Positions 1 through 13,258 are shown, counted from the first letter of the stretch. The stretch is DNA of 64,000 nucleotides from Rhodopseudomonas boonkerdii (GCF_021184025.1 NZ_CP036537.1:2108001-2172000); one strand, 5' to 3'. The notes: generated by a model from the sequence alone, not told the origin. A program made the numbers and translations.

Positions 1-2925
1 CTCAAGACGCTGGACTGTTTGATCAGGGCATGTCCCGGCAATGTTTGGCTCGCTGCCGCCTTTTTCCATCATGGGGATGACAAACGGCGTCTTGCGCGGA
101 TCGAACGTATTGCTGACACTGTCCGCGTGCCGCTGCTCGCGACCAATGAGGTCCTTTATCACGATGACAGCCAGCGGCCGCTCCAAGATGTGCTGACCTG
201 CATTCGCGAGAAGACGACGATCGACAGGATCGGTCGTCGACTGCAGGCGAATGCCGAACGTCATCTCAAGTCGCCATCCGAGATGGCGAGGCTGTTTCGC
301 GATTATCCGGAAGCGATCACCGAGACGTTTCGTTTCGCCGAACGCATTCAATTCACACTCGATCAGTTGCAATATCAATATCCCGATGAGCCGGTGCCGC
401 CGGGGAAGACGGCCCAGCGGCATCTCGAAGATCTGACATGGGAAGGCTATCGCCGGCATTTTCCCGGCGAAGAAGATGTGAAGCTGATCGAGACCTTGAA
501 GAAGGAGCTCGCACTGATCGCCGAACTTGGATACGCGCACTACTTCCTGACCGTCCACGATATCGTCCAATTCGCGCGTCGCGAGGGCATTCTCTGTCAG
601 GGCCGTGGGTCGGCGGCCAATTCGGCGGTTTGCTACATGCTCGATATCACTTCGGTGAATCCCGCCGAAGTCGATCTCCTGTTCGAGCGGTTCATCTCCA
701 AGGAACGCCTGGAGCCGCCGGATATCGATGTCGATTTCGAGCACGTTCGGCGCGAGGAGGTGATGCAATATGTCTATCGCCGCTATGGCCGTCATCGTGC
801 CGCGATCATCGCCACCGTCATTCATTATCGCCCGCGCTCGGCGATCCGCGATGTCGGCAAGGCGCTGGGGCTCACCGAAGATGTCACCACGGCGCTGGCG
901 GATACCGTCTGGGGCAGTTGGGGCAAGGGTCTCGACGAGATGCAGGTGAGACAGGCTGGGCTCGACCCGTCCAATCCAGCCATTGTGCAGGCGGTTGCGC
1001 TGGCGACGCAGTTGATCGAATTTCCGCGTCATCTCTCGCAGCATGTTGGCGGTTATGTGCTGACACAGGACAATCTCGACACGTATGTGCCGATCGGCAA
1101 TGCGGCGATGGACGACCGCACCTTCATTGAATGGGACAAGGACGATGTCGATGCGATGAAGATGATGAAGGTCGATGTGCTCGCTCTGGGCATGCTGACC
1201 TGCATCCGCCGGTGTTTCGAATTGATTTTTCGCCACAAGGGGCGACGCTATGAGCTGAGGGACATCAAGGTCCAGAATAAGGAGGAATCCGAGCCGGTAT
1301 TTGCCATGCTTCAGCGCGGCGAGTCCCTCGGTGTGTTTCAGGTCGAAAGCCGCGCGCAGATGAACATGCTGCCGCGGCTGAAACCGAAGACGTTCTACGA
1401 TCTCGTCATTGAAGTCGCCATCGTGCGCCCTGGACCTATTCAGGGCGACATGGTGCATCCCTATTTGAAACGAAGGGAGATGGATCCGGACGAGATCGTC
1501 TATCCTTACCCGAAAGGTGGCGACAAGAACGAACTCCGCAAGGTTCTGCACAAGACGCTTGGTGTGCCGCTGTTTCAGGAGCAGGCCATGCGCATCGCCA
1601 TTGAGGCTGCGAAATTTACGTCAGAGGAGGCCAACGGGCTGCGTCGCGCCATGGCGACATTCCGCAATGTCGGCACGATCGGAAATTTTCAGGACAAGAT
1701 GATCGGCCAAATGATCGCGCGCGGTTACGATCCGGTTTTCGCCAGGAATTGCTTCGAGCAGATCAAGGGGTTCGGCAGTTACGGTTTCCCGGAAAGCCAC
1801 GCAGCCGCCTTTGCGCAGCTTGTCTATGTTTCGTCGTGGCTGAAGCACCATCATCCCGACGTCTTCTGCTGCGGTCTCTTGAATTCCCAGCCGATGGGCT
1901 TCTATGCACCGTCGCAGATCGTCCAGGACGCACAGAAGAATCGCGTGACGGTGTATCCGATCGACGTTTCGTACAGCCATTCGCAGAATACGCTCGAAGA
2001 CACCGGCGGCGCATATCATGCCGTTCGCCTCGGCTTCCGCCAGATCGATGGTTTCAAATGGGTTGATGCCGACGAGGAACGGCTGCGGCAGGACAGGGAA
2101 AACCCAAAGCCCGCGCCAGAGGACTGGGGCGCCCGTATCGTCGAAGCGCGCGAAAAACTTCCCTTCACCTCGCTGGAAGATTTCGCCCGCGACACCTCGC
2201 TGCCGAAACGGGCGCTGATCATGCTGGCCGATGCCGATGCGTTCCGTTCCATCGGTCTCGATCGTCGCGCCGCCCTATGGGCCATAAGGCGTTTGCCGGA
2301 CGACAGACCGTTGCCTCTTTTCGAAGCGGCCGCCGCGCGCGAGCTGTCCAATGAAAACGCCGCGCCGCTGCCTGTCATGCCGCGGGCCGAGGAGGTGGTG
2401 GCGGACTATCAAAGTATCCGGCTGTCGCTCAAAGGCCATCCGATGGAATTCTTGCGGACGATGTTCGCCGCCGAGAAAGTCTCCACATGTGCGGCAGTCG
2501 CTGCCTCCTCCAATGACACGCCCGCGCGCTGTGCCGGCGTCGTGCTGGTGCGGCAGCGGCCGGGCAGCGCCAAAGGCGTGATCTTCATGACACTGGAGGA
2601 TGAAACCGGCATCGCCAATGTCGTCATCTGGCCGAAGGTGATGGAGAAGTTCCGCAAGGAGGTGATGGGCGCACGGCTGATCTTCGTCGAAGGCCGCATT
2701 CAGAGCAGCAAGGAGAAAGTCGTGCATCTCGTCGCCGAGCGGCTGGTCGATCGCTCCGATGAACTGAGATACCTTGCCAATGATGCGCTCGGCCCGCCAC
2801 GGCGCCTGCTATCGGCCCCGGGGCCGCTCAATGACGATCGCCGCGAACATCCCGACAATCCCGCCCAGCGCATCCGCCATCCGCGCGACGTGCGCATCCT
2901 GCCGCGCTCGCGGGACTTTCACTAG
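1..2925 (+). CDS. dnaE2: Error-prone DNA polymerase DnaE2 (5' end outside window)
   Basis: This is a C-family DNA polymerase alpha subunit of the DnaE2 type, used in SOS-induced translesion synthesis together with ImuA and ImuB. The reading frame is open from base 1, so the N-terminal part of the PHP domain lies upstream; 974 codons are visible against about 1,080 for the family. The palm signature PDIDVDF is at 718-738 and a third acidic motif (MKVDVLALG) follows near 1165. An OB-fold-like segment (TLEDETGIANVVIWP) lies near the C terminus. The C terminus is short and Arg/Pro-rich, without a clear clamp-binding motif. In related genomes dnaE2 is the last gene of an imuA-imuB-dnaE2 operon, which fits here because an unrelated CoA-transferase follows. 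The DnaE2 rather than DnaE1 call rests on overall resemblance and length. Confidence 0.93.
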   Translation, partial: LKTLDCLIRACPGNVWLAAAFFHHGDDKRRLARIERIADTVRVPLLATNEVLYHDDSQRPLQDVLTCIREKTTIDRIGRRLQANAERHLKSPSEMARLFRDYPEAITETFRFAERIQFTLDQLQYQYPDEPVPPGKTAQRHLEDLTWEGYRRHFPGEEDVKLIETLKKELALIAELGYAHYFLTVHDIVQFARREGILCQGRGSAANSAVCYMLDITSVNPAEVDLLFERFISKERLEPPDIDVDFEHVRREEVMQYVYRRYGRHRAAIIATVIHYRPRSAIRDVGKALGLTEDVTTALADTVWGSWGKGLDEMQVRQAGLDPSNPAIVQAVALATQLIEFPRHLSQHVGGYVLTQDNLDTYVPIGNAAMDDRTFIEWDKDDVDAMKMMKVDVLALGMLTCIRRCFELIFRHKGRRYELRDIKVQNKEESEPVFAMLQRGESLGVFQVESRAQMNMLPRLKPKTFYDLVIEVAIVRPGPIQGDMVHPYLKRREMDPDEIVYPYPKGGDKNELRKVLHKTLGVPLFQEQAMRIAIEAAKFTSEEANGLRRAMATFRNVGTIGNFQDKMIGQMIARGYDPVFARNCFEQIKGFGSYGFPESHAAAFAQLVYVSSWLKHHHPDVFCCGLLNSQPMGFYAPSQIVQDAQKNRVTVYPIDVSYSHSQNTLEDTGGAYHAVRLGFRQIDGFKWVDADEERLRQDRENPKPAPEDWGARIVEAREKLPFTSLEDFARDTSLPKRALIMLADADAFRSIGLDRRAALWAIRRLPDDRPLPLFEAAAARELSNENAAPLPVMPRAEEVVADYQSIRLSLKGHPMEFLRTMFAAEKVSTCAAVAASSNDTPARCAGVVLVRQRPGSAKGVIFMTLEDETGIANVVIWPKVMEKFRKEVMGARLIFVEGRIQSSKEKVVHLVAERLVDRSDELRYLANDALGPPRRLLSAPGPLNDDRREHPDNPAQRIRHPRDVRILPRSRDFH

Positions 2926-3017
2926 CGTCATTCAGCAACCGTTCAGCCGTTGACCTGTACCGTCAGAATACGGTCTGCTGGCTTGAGCCAGCCACCGCTT
3001 CTCGGGACAGACAAAAG

Positions 3018-4415
3018 ATGCAGACGCCGCGCGACATGCTTGCCGAGCTGTGGGCCCGGTTGGGCGGAGATCGCGCCGCGCTGGACCGCGTTACGCTGAC
3101 CGGCGTCGAGCCTGCGCTGCCATCGACGTTTCGCGTCGGCGCCGCCGCACAGGTGTCGATCGCAGCGGCCGGTCTCGCCGCCGCCGAGATCTGGCGTGCC
3201 CGCAGCGGGCAGGGGCAGGATATCGGTGTCGATATGCGCCACGCCGTCGTCGAGTGCCGCAGCGAGCGTTACCTGCGCTGCGACGGCAATCCGCCGCCGC
3301 CGGCCTGGGACGCGATCGCCGGTGTCTATCATACCGGCGATGGTCGCTTCGTCCGCCTGCATACCAATTTCCCGCATCATCGCGATGCCGTCTGCAAGGT
3401 TCTGTCCTGCGCACCAGAACGCGGTGCCGTTCAGGCCGCACTGATGCGGTGGAAGGGTGAGGAGTTCGAGACCGCGGCCTATGCGGCCGGCGGTGTCGTC
3501 GCGCTCATGCGCAGCTACGACGAATGGACGGCGCTGCCGCAGGCACAAGCGATCGCCAAGCTGCCGCTTATCGAGATCACCAGGATCGGCGATGCCGCGC
3601 CACGGCCATGGCCCGCAGGCGAGAGGCCGCTTGCCGGCCTGCGCGTCCTCGATCTGTCGCGGGTGATTGCAGGCCCCGTCGCCGGGCGCACGCTTGCCGT
3701 CCATGGCGCTGAGGTGATGCTCGTTTCCAGTCCCAATCTCCCGGCGATCCCGTGGCTCACCATCGACACCGGTCGCGGCAAGCGCTCGTGTTTTATCGAT
3801 CTCGATACCGAACAGGGCAGGGAGACGCTAGGCGGCCTGCTCAAGGGCGCCGATATCTTCTGCCAGGGCTATCGCCCGCAGGCGCTGGGCGGACGCGGCT
3901 TTGCGCCGGAGGACACTGCACGGCTCAGCCCCGGCATCGTTCACGTCTCGCTGTCGGCCTATGGTCGCAGTGGCCCTTGGGCGGGGCGCCGCGGGTTCGA
4001 TTCGCTGGTTCAGTGCGCCACGGGCTTCAATCACGCCGAAGGGCAGGCGGCCGGCGTCGAGGGGCCGAAGGAGCTGCCGGCCCAGATCCTCGATCACGCC
4101 ACCGGCTACCTGATGGCCCTTGGGGCCATGATGGCCAGGCTCCGCCAGGCGCGCGAGGGCGGCAGTTGGCATGTCCAGGTCTCGCTCGCGCGCACCGGAA
4201 AATGGCTGTGGGAGATGGGCCGCCTCGCAAAGGGCTTGGACGTGCCGGATATCGCCGGCGACGTCATTACGCCTCTTGTCGAGGAGCTGCCGTCCGGTTT
4301 CGGCACCTTGTCGGCTGTTCGTCATGCCGCTGTGCTAGGGTTCACACCTGCCTATTGGGCGCGACCCGCGGTGCCGCTCGGGACCGATCCGCCGGTATGG
4401 GGGTCCGCAGCATGA
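3018..4415 (+). CDS. CaiB/BaiF-type (class III) CoA-transferase
   Basis: The 465-residue protein belongs to the class III CoA-transferases, which move CoA between carboxylic acids through an aspartyl-CoA anhydride. The family start of a Rossmann-like half (AGLRVLDLSRVIAGP) appears only around residue 208, followed by the typical GADIFCQGYRP and SLSAYGRSGPWAGRRGFDSLVQ segments; the Asp of GFDSLVQ is the expected nucleophile. The first 200 residues look like a degenerate second half of the fold, so this is an unusually arranged family member. It starts 92 bases after dnaE2 with a weak ribosome site. No neighbour suggests the acyl substrate. The family is clear from motifs; the acyl donor and acceptor cannot be inferred. 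Confidence 0.8.
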   Translation: MQTPRDMLAELWARLGGDRAALDRVTLTGVEPALPSTFRVGAAAQVSIAAAGLAAAEIWRARSGQGQDIGVDMRHAVVECRSERYLRCDGNPPPPAWDAIAGVYHTGDGRFVRLHTNFPHHRDAVCKVLSCAPERGAVQAALMRWKGEEFETAAYAAGGVVALMRSYDEWTALPQAQAIAKLPLIEITRIGDAAPRPWPAGERPLAGLRVLDLSRVIAGPVAGRTLAVHGAEVMLVSSPNLPAIPWLTIDTGRGKRSCFIDLDTEQGRETLGGLLKGADIFCQGYRPQALGGRGFAPEDTARLSPGIVHVSLSAYGRSGPWAGRRGFDSLVQCATGFNHAEGQAAGVEGPKELPAQILDHATGYLMALGAMMARLRQAREGGSWHVQVSLARTGKWLWEMGRLAKGLDVPDIAGDVITPLVEELPSGFGTLSAVRHAAVLGFTPAYWARPAVPLGTDPPVWGSAA

Positions 4416-4451
4416 CTGCGGCTCGCAAGCGCAGCAACAATTTTAACCGAA

Positions 4452-4476
4452 AATGCGGGTCTGGCCTGCGTTTTTT
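4452..4476 (+). terminator. Candidate intrinsic terminator after the CoA-transferase
   Basis: An eight-pair stem containing two G-U wobbles closes a five-base loop and is followed by six T residues. It lies in the 137-base gap between the CoA-transferase and the efflux adaptor and could end transcription from dnaE2 and the CoA-transferase. Confidence 0.45.
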
Positions 4477-4552
4477 GATTGTCTCAACGTCTTTATGCGC
4501 ACTAATAGCGCGCGCAATGGCACCCAAGGCCGCGGCATAAGCGACCTCTCAT

Positions 4553-5812
4553 ATGTTAAGGGCTCGGCAGGTGACGAACGTGAACCAGGGATCTTCGAAA
4601 TTCGGCCGTAAACAGCTGGTTGCCGGCGTTTGCGCGATCGCCGTTTTGGCCGCCGGCGGCTATGCCTATACACAACTCAATGCGACCCCGCAGAAGCATT
4701 CGGACGTTTCCAGCCAGTCCCGCAAGAACCCGCAGCGCTACACGCCGAGCCCGGCGGAATGGGCGAGCCTGACCATCGAACCGGTCACGGTGAAGTCGTT
4801 CCGGTCGGAATCCGTCACCGAAGGCAAGATCGCCGTTGATGAAGATCGTTCGACGCCGATCTTCTCGCCTTATGCAGGCCGCGTGACAAAATTGCTCGCC
4901 AAGCCGGGCGACCATGTGGTGCAGGGGCAGCCGCTGTTCGTCGTCGAAGCCGCCGACACGGTCGGTGCGCAGAATGATTTCGTCGCCGCTGTCACTGCCG
5001 CCAACAAGGCGAAGTCGCAGCTCGATCTCGCCACCATCCAGGACAAGCGCGCCAAGGACCTGTTCGAGGGCAAGGCCGTGCCGCTGAAGGACTATCAGCA
5101 GGCCCAGGCCACGCTGCTGCAGGCGCAGAACGATCTGCGCACCGCCGAGACCGCGCTCGAAGCCGCGCGCAACCGCCTGCGCATTCTCGGCCTCACGGAA
5201 GAGGCGATCACGGCCTTCCAGGAGAAGGGACGCATCAATCCGGAAACCACCGTGTTCTCGCCGCTCGCCGGCACCGTGGTCCAGCGCAAGGTCGGTCCCG
5301 GCCAGTTCATCAGCGCCGGCGCCAGCGATCCGGTGTTTGTGATTGGCGATCTCTCCACGGTCTGGCTCACCGCGTTCGTGCGCGAGACCGAAGCGGCCTC
5401 GGTTCAGGTCGGTCAGGAAATGACCTTCACCGCGCTCGCGCTGCCGGGCCGGGTGATGACCGGCCGCATCGATTATGTGGCCACTGCCCTCGATCCCAAT
5501 ACGCGCCGCCTGATGGTGCGCGCGACGCTGAACAACAGCAACGGCCTGCTTAAGCCGGAAATGTTCACCACCGTGACGATCTATGCGCCGGGCGAACAGC
5601 CGACTGTGGGTGTGCCGAAGACCGCGCTGATCTATGAAGGCGATCAGGTCCGCGTCTGGGTCGCCAACGACGACAAGAGCATCGAGCTGCGCACCATCAA
5701 GACCGGCATGACCAATGCGGGCCTCGTGGAGGTGTTCGGCAATCTGCGGCCGGGTGAGAAGATCGTGACCCGCGGCAGCCTGTTCATCGATCGCGTGGCG
5801 TCTGCCAGCTAA
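4553..5812 (+). CDS. RND efflux periplasmic adaptor (CzcB/CusB type)
   Basis: A membrane fusion protein of the HlyD/RND class that would link an inner-membrane pump to an outer-membrane channel. It has one N-terminal hydrophobic segment (about residues 22-43), a barrel-sandwich hybrid (FSPYAGRVTKLLAKPGDHVVQGQPLF), a long alpha-hairpin rich in Ala/Gln (about residues 140-215), and a beta-barrel and membrane-proximal domain after residue 250. The start at 4553 is ATG; a GTG at 4571 is an alternative and would trim six residues. The pump gene follows after 35 bases, so the two are almost certainly one operon. No metal-binding His/Met-rich stretch is present, so the substrate is open. Confidence 0.88.
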   Translation: MLRARQVTNVNQGSSKFGRKQLVAGVCAIAVLAAGGYAYTQLNATPQKHSDVSSQSRKNPQRYTPSPAEWASLTIEPVTVKSFRSESVTEGKIAVDEDRSTPIFSPYAGRVTKLLAKPGDHVVQGQPLFVVEAADTVGAQNDFVAAVTAANKAKSQLDLATIQDKRAKDLFEGKAVPLKDYQQAQATLLQAQNDLRTAETALEAARNRLRILGLTEEAITAFQEKGRINPETTVFSPLAGTVVQRKVGPGQFISAGASDPVFVIGDLSTVWLTAFVRETEAASVQVGQEMTFTALALPGRVMTGRIDYVATALDPNTRRLMVRATLNNSNGLLKPEMFTTVTIYAPGEQPTVGVPKTALIYEGDQVRVWVANDDKSIELRTIKTGMTNAGLVEVFGNLRPGEKIVTRGSLFIDRVASAS

Positions 5813-5847
5813 GCTCCAGTTCGGCTCGTCTGAAAGGTCCGATCTGG

Positions 5848-8976
<3,129 letters not shown>

Positions 8977-9178
8977 GGGCGCCTAAAAAGCTGGCATGAG
9001 GCTGGATCGAAATGCCAGTTCATCCGTTATCTCTGTCATGCATGAGCGAACCCTGGGACCATCTTCCCGATGGTGTCGGGGTTTGAGCGTTTGTCGGTCG
9101 AAGTCCTGGGACGTGGTATGCTCCGATCCATGGCTTGCGGGATACGGCTTGCGCGATACGCCGTTTCAGAGAGTTTTG

Positions 9179-11731
9179 ATGCCCACCACGTCCGCTCCCG
9201 TCGATCTCACCAATTGCGACCGCGAGCCGATTCATATTCCCGGCAGCATCCAGCCCTATGGCTGCCTGCTGGCCTGCGATGGCTCGGTGGGTATGGTGCG
9301 GCGGCACTCGGCGAATGCGGGCGCCATGCTTGGTATCACCGGCGAGATCAACGATTGTCGCCTTGATGATCTCATCGGCGAAAAGCCGGCGCATGACATT
9401 CGCAATGCCATCGCCAAGTGGGGCAGCCAGCAGCGCGCCGGCCTGCTCGCCAATTTCAAGGTCGCTCATACGGAGACGTCCTTCAACGTCGCGGTCCACC
9501 GGCATCACGGCGTCAACATCGTCGAGTTCGAACCGGTCGATCCTGTCGAGGCTACGCCTCCGCTGGAGTTGTCACGCCTTCTGATCGGGCGCATCGGCCA
9601 GTGCAACGATCTCGATGTGCTATTCGACAATGCCGCGCGGCTCCTGCGCGGTGCGCTTGGTTACGACCGGGTGATGGTCTATCAATTCGCCCATGACGGC
9701 TCCGGCCGTGTCATCAGCGAGGCCAGGCGCGGCGATCTCGAGAGCTTTCTCGGCCAGCACTTTCCTGCCGGCGATATCCCGCAGCAGGCGCGCATTCTCT
9801 ATATGCAGAACACAGTGCGTGTGGTTTCGGATTCGTCGGGCGCTCGCGTGGCGATCCTGCCGGAGCGCGACGCATCGGGTGAGCCGCTCGACCTGTCCTT
9901 TGCGCATTTGCGCAGCGTATCGCCGGTCCATTGCGAATATCTGCGCAACATGGGGGTCGGCGCCTCGATGTCGATCTCGATCGTTCTCGATGGCGCGTTG
10001 TGGGGCCTGATCGCCTGCCATCATTATGCACCCCGCGCGCTGTCGATGGACAAGCGCGTCGCCGCCGAAATGTTCGGCGAGTTCTTTTCCATGCAGCTCG
10101 CGTCGCTGATTCAAAAGCGCAAGCTCGCGGCGAGCGAGCGTGTGCGCCGCTATCTCGATGAGCTCCTCCGCAAAGTCTCGCATCATGACAATGTCGAGGA
10201 TCTGCTCAAGAGCAATATCCGCGACTTCCGCGAATTGATCCCGTGCGACGGGGTTGGTCTCTATTTTAACAATGTCTGGACGGGGTTCGGCAAAGTACCG
10301 CCGCCCAATGCCGTTCCCCCGCTCATGGCGCTGGTGAATTCGGCCGCCGAGGGGCGCGTCTGGGCCAACAGCGCGTTGTCGGACCTGCTGCCCGAGGCAG
10401 AGGGCTATAGCGACATGGTGGCTGGTGTGCTGGCCGTTCCGCTGTCGCAATTGCCGCGCGACTATCTGCTGTTCTTCCGCAGCGAGGTCGCGCAGACGGT
10501 GAACTGGGCCGGTGATCCCAGCAAGACCTACGAGACCGGGCCGCTCGGCGATCGTCTGACCCCGCGCAAGAGTTTCCAGATCTGGAAGGAAACCGTCCGG
10601 CTGCAATCGGAGCCGTGGCTGCAGAACGAGCGCGATACGGCAGAAGCCACGCGTGCGGCGCTGGTGGAAGTCGTGCTGCGCCACAACGAGCTGTTGGCCG
10701 AGGAGCGTCACAAGGCCGATCTGCGCCAGAGGATGCTCAACGAAGAGCTCAGCCACCGCGTCAAGAACATCCTCGCGCTGATCAAGTCACTGGTCTCGCA
10801 TCCGGTGGAAGAGGGGCACAGCATCGAGGATTATGCGGCCTCGCTGAAGGGCCGCATCCAGGCGCTGTCGCTGGCTCATGATCAGGTGATCCGCGGTGCG
10901 GGCGGCGGCGGGCTGAAAAGCCTGATCGACGCGGAGCTGTCGCCTTATCGCGAGGCGGTGACGGAAGTCGAGGTCGAAGGTCCCGAGGCGATGCTGGACG
11001 CCCGTGCCTATTCGGTGCTGGCGCTGGTGCTGCATGAGCTTGCTACCAATGCCGCGAAATACGGCGCGCTGTCCGTCGGCCCCGGCCGCCTGTCGCTGAC
11101 CTGGCGGCGTGTCGATGGCGGTGACTGCGAAATCCGCTGGCAGGAGCGCGATGGCCCGATCGTGAAGCCGCCGTTGAAACGGGGCTTCGGCTCCATGCTG
11201 ATCGGTCGCAGCGTTCCTTACGATCTCGGCGGCGAAAGCGATGTCGACTACGACCCCGCCGGCACGCGTGTGCGCCTCTTGATCCCCGCGCGCTTCGTCA
11301 CCTGGCCGGCTCCGATCGCGGCGCGGATGCGTCGTAGCAAGCGGAGCGACGACAGGCCGGTGGTCGCGTTGCGCGGCCTCGATGTGCTGATGGTCGAGGA
11401 TCAGTTGCTGATCGCGATGGATGTGGAGACCATGCTGGCGGGGGAGGGAGTCGCACGCGTCGAGATTGCCGCCACTGCGAAGGAAGCGCTGACTTTGCTC
11501 GCGAGCTTTCGGCCGGACGTGGCGATCCTCGACGTCAATCTCGGTAGCGGCAGTTCGATGCCGGTGGCGCATATGCTGGCTGAACTCGGTGTGCCTTTTG
11601 TGTTTGCCACCGGCTATGGCGAGACCGACCGCATTCCAGCGCCGCTCGATGCTGTACCGGTGATCCGCAAGCCGTATGATCTCGTCTCACTCGTCACCGC
11701 GCTCGGCGCTGCGATGGCGCGCAAATCGTAG
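9179..11731 (+). CDS. bphP: Bacteriophytochrome: PAS-GAF-PHY sensor, HWE-type histidine kinase, C-terminal receiver
   Basis: A red/far-red photoreceptor kinase of 850 residues from the chosen ATG; the frame stays open further upstream but homology begins here. Cys13, in the motif NCDREPIHIPGSIQP, is the expected biliverdin attachment site. The GAF domain has PAGDIP (usually PASDIP), the conserved SPVHCEYLRNMGV and IACHHYAP. The PHY tongue motif PRKSF is present. The kinase has His526 in SHRVKN and the N-box HELATNAAKYG, both typical of the HWE/HisKA2 family. A receiver domain at the C terminus carries Asp785 in AILDVNLG, so phosphorelay may stay within the protein. No heme oxygenase (bphO) or photosynthesis gene is nearby in the window. 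The next gene is convergent. Confidence 0.93.
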   Translation: MPTTSAPVDLTNCDREPIHIPGSIQPYGCLLACDGSVGMVRRHSANAGAMLGITGEINDCRLDDLIGEKPAHDIRNAIAKWGSQQRAGLLANFKVAHTETSFNVAVHRHHGVNIVEFEPVDPVEATPPLELSRLLIGRIGQCNDLDVLFDNAARLLRGALGYDRVMVYQFAHDGSGRVISEARRGDLESFLGQHFPAGDIPQQARILYMQNTVRVVSDSSGARVAILPERDASGEPLDLSFAHLRSVSPVHCEYLRNMGVGASMSISIVLDGALWGLIACHHYAPRALSMDKRVAAEMFGEFFSMQLASLIQKRKLAASERVRRYLDELLRKVSHHDNVEDLLKSNIRDFRELIPCDGVGLYFNNVWTGFGKVPPPNAVPPLMALVNSAAEGRVWANSALSDLLPEAEGYSDMVAGVLAVPLSQLPRDYLLFFRSEVAQTVNWAGDPSKTYETGPLGDRLTPRKSFQIWKETVRLQSEPWLQNERDTAEATRAALVEVVLRHNELLAEERHKADLRQRMLNEELSHRVKNILALIKSLVSHPVEEGHSIEDYAASLKGRIQALSLAHDQVIRGAGGGGLKSLIDAELSPYREAVTEVEVEGPEAMLDARAYSVLALVLHELATNAAKYGALSVGPGRLSLTWRRVDGGDCEIRWQERDGPIVKPPLKRGFGSMLIGRSVPYDLGGESDVDYDPAGTRVRLLIPARFVTWPAPIAARMRRSKRSDDRPVVALRGLDVLMVEDQLLIAMDVETMLAGEGVARVEIAATAKEALTLLASFRPDVAILDVNLGSGSSMPVAHMLAELGVPFVFATGYGETDRIPAPLDAVPVIRKPYDLVSLVTALGAAMARKS

Positions 11732-11739
11732 GGCGATGA

Positions 11740-11830
11740 GTAGGGCGGATTAGGCGAAGCCGTAATCCGCCGGCCGAGTTCATGGCAGAGACTCCGCGGC
11801 GGATTACGCCTTCGGCTCATCCGCCCTACG
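11740..11830. repeat. Palindromic repeat, family A, copy 1
   Basis: An imperfect inverted repeat of about 90 bases whose arms start gtagggcgga and end tccgccctac. It separates the convergent bphP and tolC-like genes and may act as a shared transcription end. Related copies lie at 26348-26436 and 56271-56354. Similar palindromes are scattered through Bradyrhizobium-group genomes. Confidence 0.8.
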
Positions 11831-11839
11831 GTTCGGTGT

Positions 11840-13258
11840 TTACTTCCCGTCCGGCGTGCGCAGCCCGTGCCAGGCGTCGCGCACCTGGTGATAATGCACC
11901 TCCGGCAGATAGTCCGGCGTCTTCAGGCCGAGAGTCCTGACGTCGAGACGGCCGACGGCACTGAGCAGCGCATAGGACGCGATCACGCGGTCGCGCTGCG
12001 CGCCGATCAGACGGGCCTTGGCCTGGATCAGATCCTGTTGCGCGTTCAGCACTTCCACGGTGGTGCGCTGACCACCTGCGGCTTCGCGCTGTACGCCCTG
12101 CAAAGCGACGGCCGCGCCGCGCACTTCAGCCTCGGCGGCGGTGACGGCCGTCTTGGCGCCCTCGTTCGAAACCCATGCGCCGATGGCCGCGGTGCGCGCT
12201 TGGTTGCGCACCATTTCCAGCACCAGCCGGCTCTGGGTCGAGAGTTCCTTGGCCTGACGCGTCTGCGCCGCGCCGAGACCGCCGTCATAGATCGGCGCGT
12301 TCAATTGGCCGATAATGGAAGCCTGGTCGGTGCCGTAGGTGCCGAGCGTCGAGTCCGACTGGCTCGATTTGCTGGCGCTGCCCTGCAAGGTGAGCGTCGG
12401 CAACAGGCTGCTCTCGGCGACCTTGATGCTGGTGGTCGCCACATCGACGTCGAAGCCGGCGGCGAGCACGGCGGGATGGCCCTTGAAGGCCTGCGCAATC
12501 GCATCTTCGCGTCCGCGCGGCAGCAGCCGGTCGACCGGCTCGGCCGGGCTCAGGCGGTTCGGCAATGAGCCGACGATCTGCGCATAGGTGGCCTGGCTGA
12601 TCGACAGCGCGACTTCTGCGGCATTGAGATCGGCCTGGCCGCGGGCCAGGCGGGCTTCCGCCTGGGCCGTGTCGGTCGGCGTCACGTCGCCGGCATTGAG
12701 GCGCTTCCTGGCGATGTCGAGCGTCTCGCGCAGCGCGGTGACGTTGGAACGCTGCGCTTCTACCAGCGACTGGTTGGCGAGCACGTTCATGTAGACGGTC
12801 ACGGCGTCGAGCAGCACGCCCTGGCCGACATTGCGCAGCGCCTCGCGGCCGGACTGCACCTGGAACTCGGCGATGCGAACGCTGTTGGCTGTCTTGTTGC
12901 CGTTATAAAGCGTCTGCGTGACGGTGACGCCGATGGTCCACGGCTTCAGCGTCGCGCCCTGAATCGTGTTGTCGACCTGCAGGTTCCGCACCGCCTGAAG
13001 TCCGGCGCTGAGCGTTGCCACCACCTGCGGCCGATAGCCGGCCATCGCCTGCGGCACGTTTTCGTCGGTGGCGCGCTGGCGCGCGCGCTCGCTGTTGAGC
13101 TGCGGATTGGTTTGGTAGGCCTTGACGAGAGCATCGGAGACGGTTTCAGCGCGTGTATCGGTCGCTGCAAGAAGGCTGCAGGCGATCACCCCCAAGGCCG
13201 TTCCCGCCCGGAGCACGTTCCGTGCGGCGCGGCCCATTCTCACGCAATGACTGGTCAT
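11840..13258 (-). CDS. tolC: TolC-family outer-membrane channel protein
   Basis: An outer-membrane efflux/type I secretion channel. The chosen start gives 472 residues with a signal peptide ending near ATDTRA; a start at 13300 would add 14 residues. After it come the two TolC repeats: ETVSDALVKAYQTNPQLNSERARQRATDE opens the first, and the second begins near HPAVLAAGFDVDVA. The segments NAGDVTPTDTAQAEARLARG and GQRTTVEVLNAQQDLIQAK are the typical helical hairpins of the periplasmic tunnel. It stands alone on the minus strand. It could serve the RND pair at 4.5-9 kb, but genomes of this group usually use one TolC for several pumps, so pairing is only inferred. Confidence 0.9.
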   Translation of the reverse strand: MTSHCVRMGRAARNVLRAGTALGVIACSLLAATDTRAETVSDALVKAYQTNPQLNSERARQRATDENVPQAMAGYRPQVVATLSAGLQAVRNLQVDNTIQGATLKPWTIGVTVTQTLYNGNKTANSVRIAEFQVQSGREALRNVGQGVLLDAVTVYMNVLANQSLVEAQRSNVTALRETLDIARKRLNAGDVTPTDTAQAEARLARGQADLNAAEVALSISQATYAQIVGSLPNRLSPAEPVDRLLPRGREDAIAQAFKGHPAVLAAGFDVDVATTSIKVAESSLLPTLTLQGSASKSSQSDSTLGTYGTDQASIIGQLNAPIYDGGLGAAQTRQAKELSTQSRLVLEMVRNQARTAAIGAWVSNEGAKTAVTAAEAEVRGAAVALQGVQREAAGGQRTTVEVLNAQQDLIQAKARLIGAQRDRVIASYALLSAVGRLDVRTLGLKTPDYLPEVHYHQVRDAWHGLRTPDGK

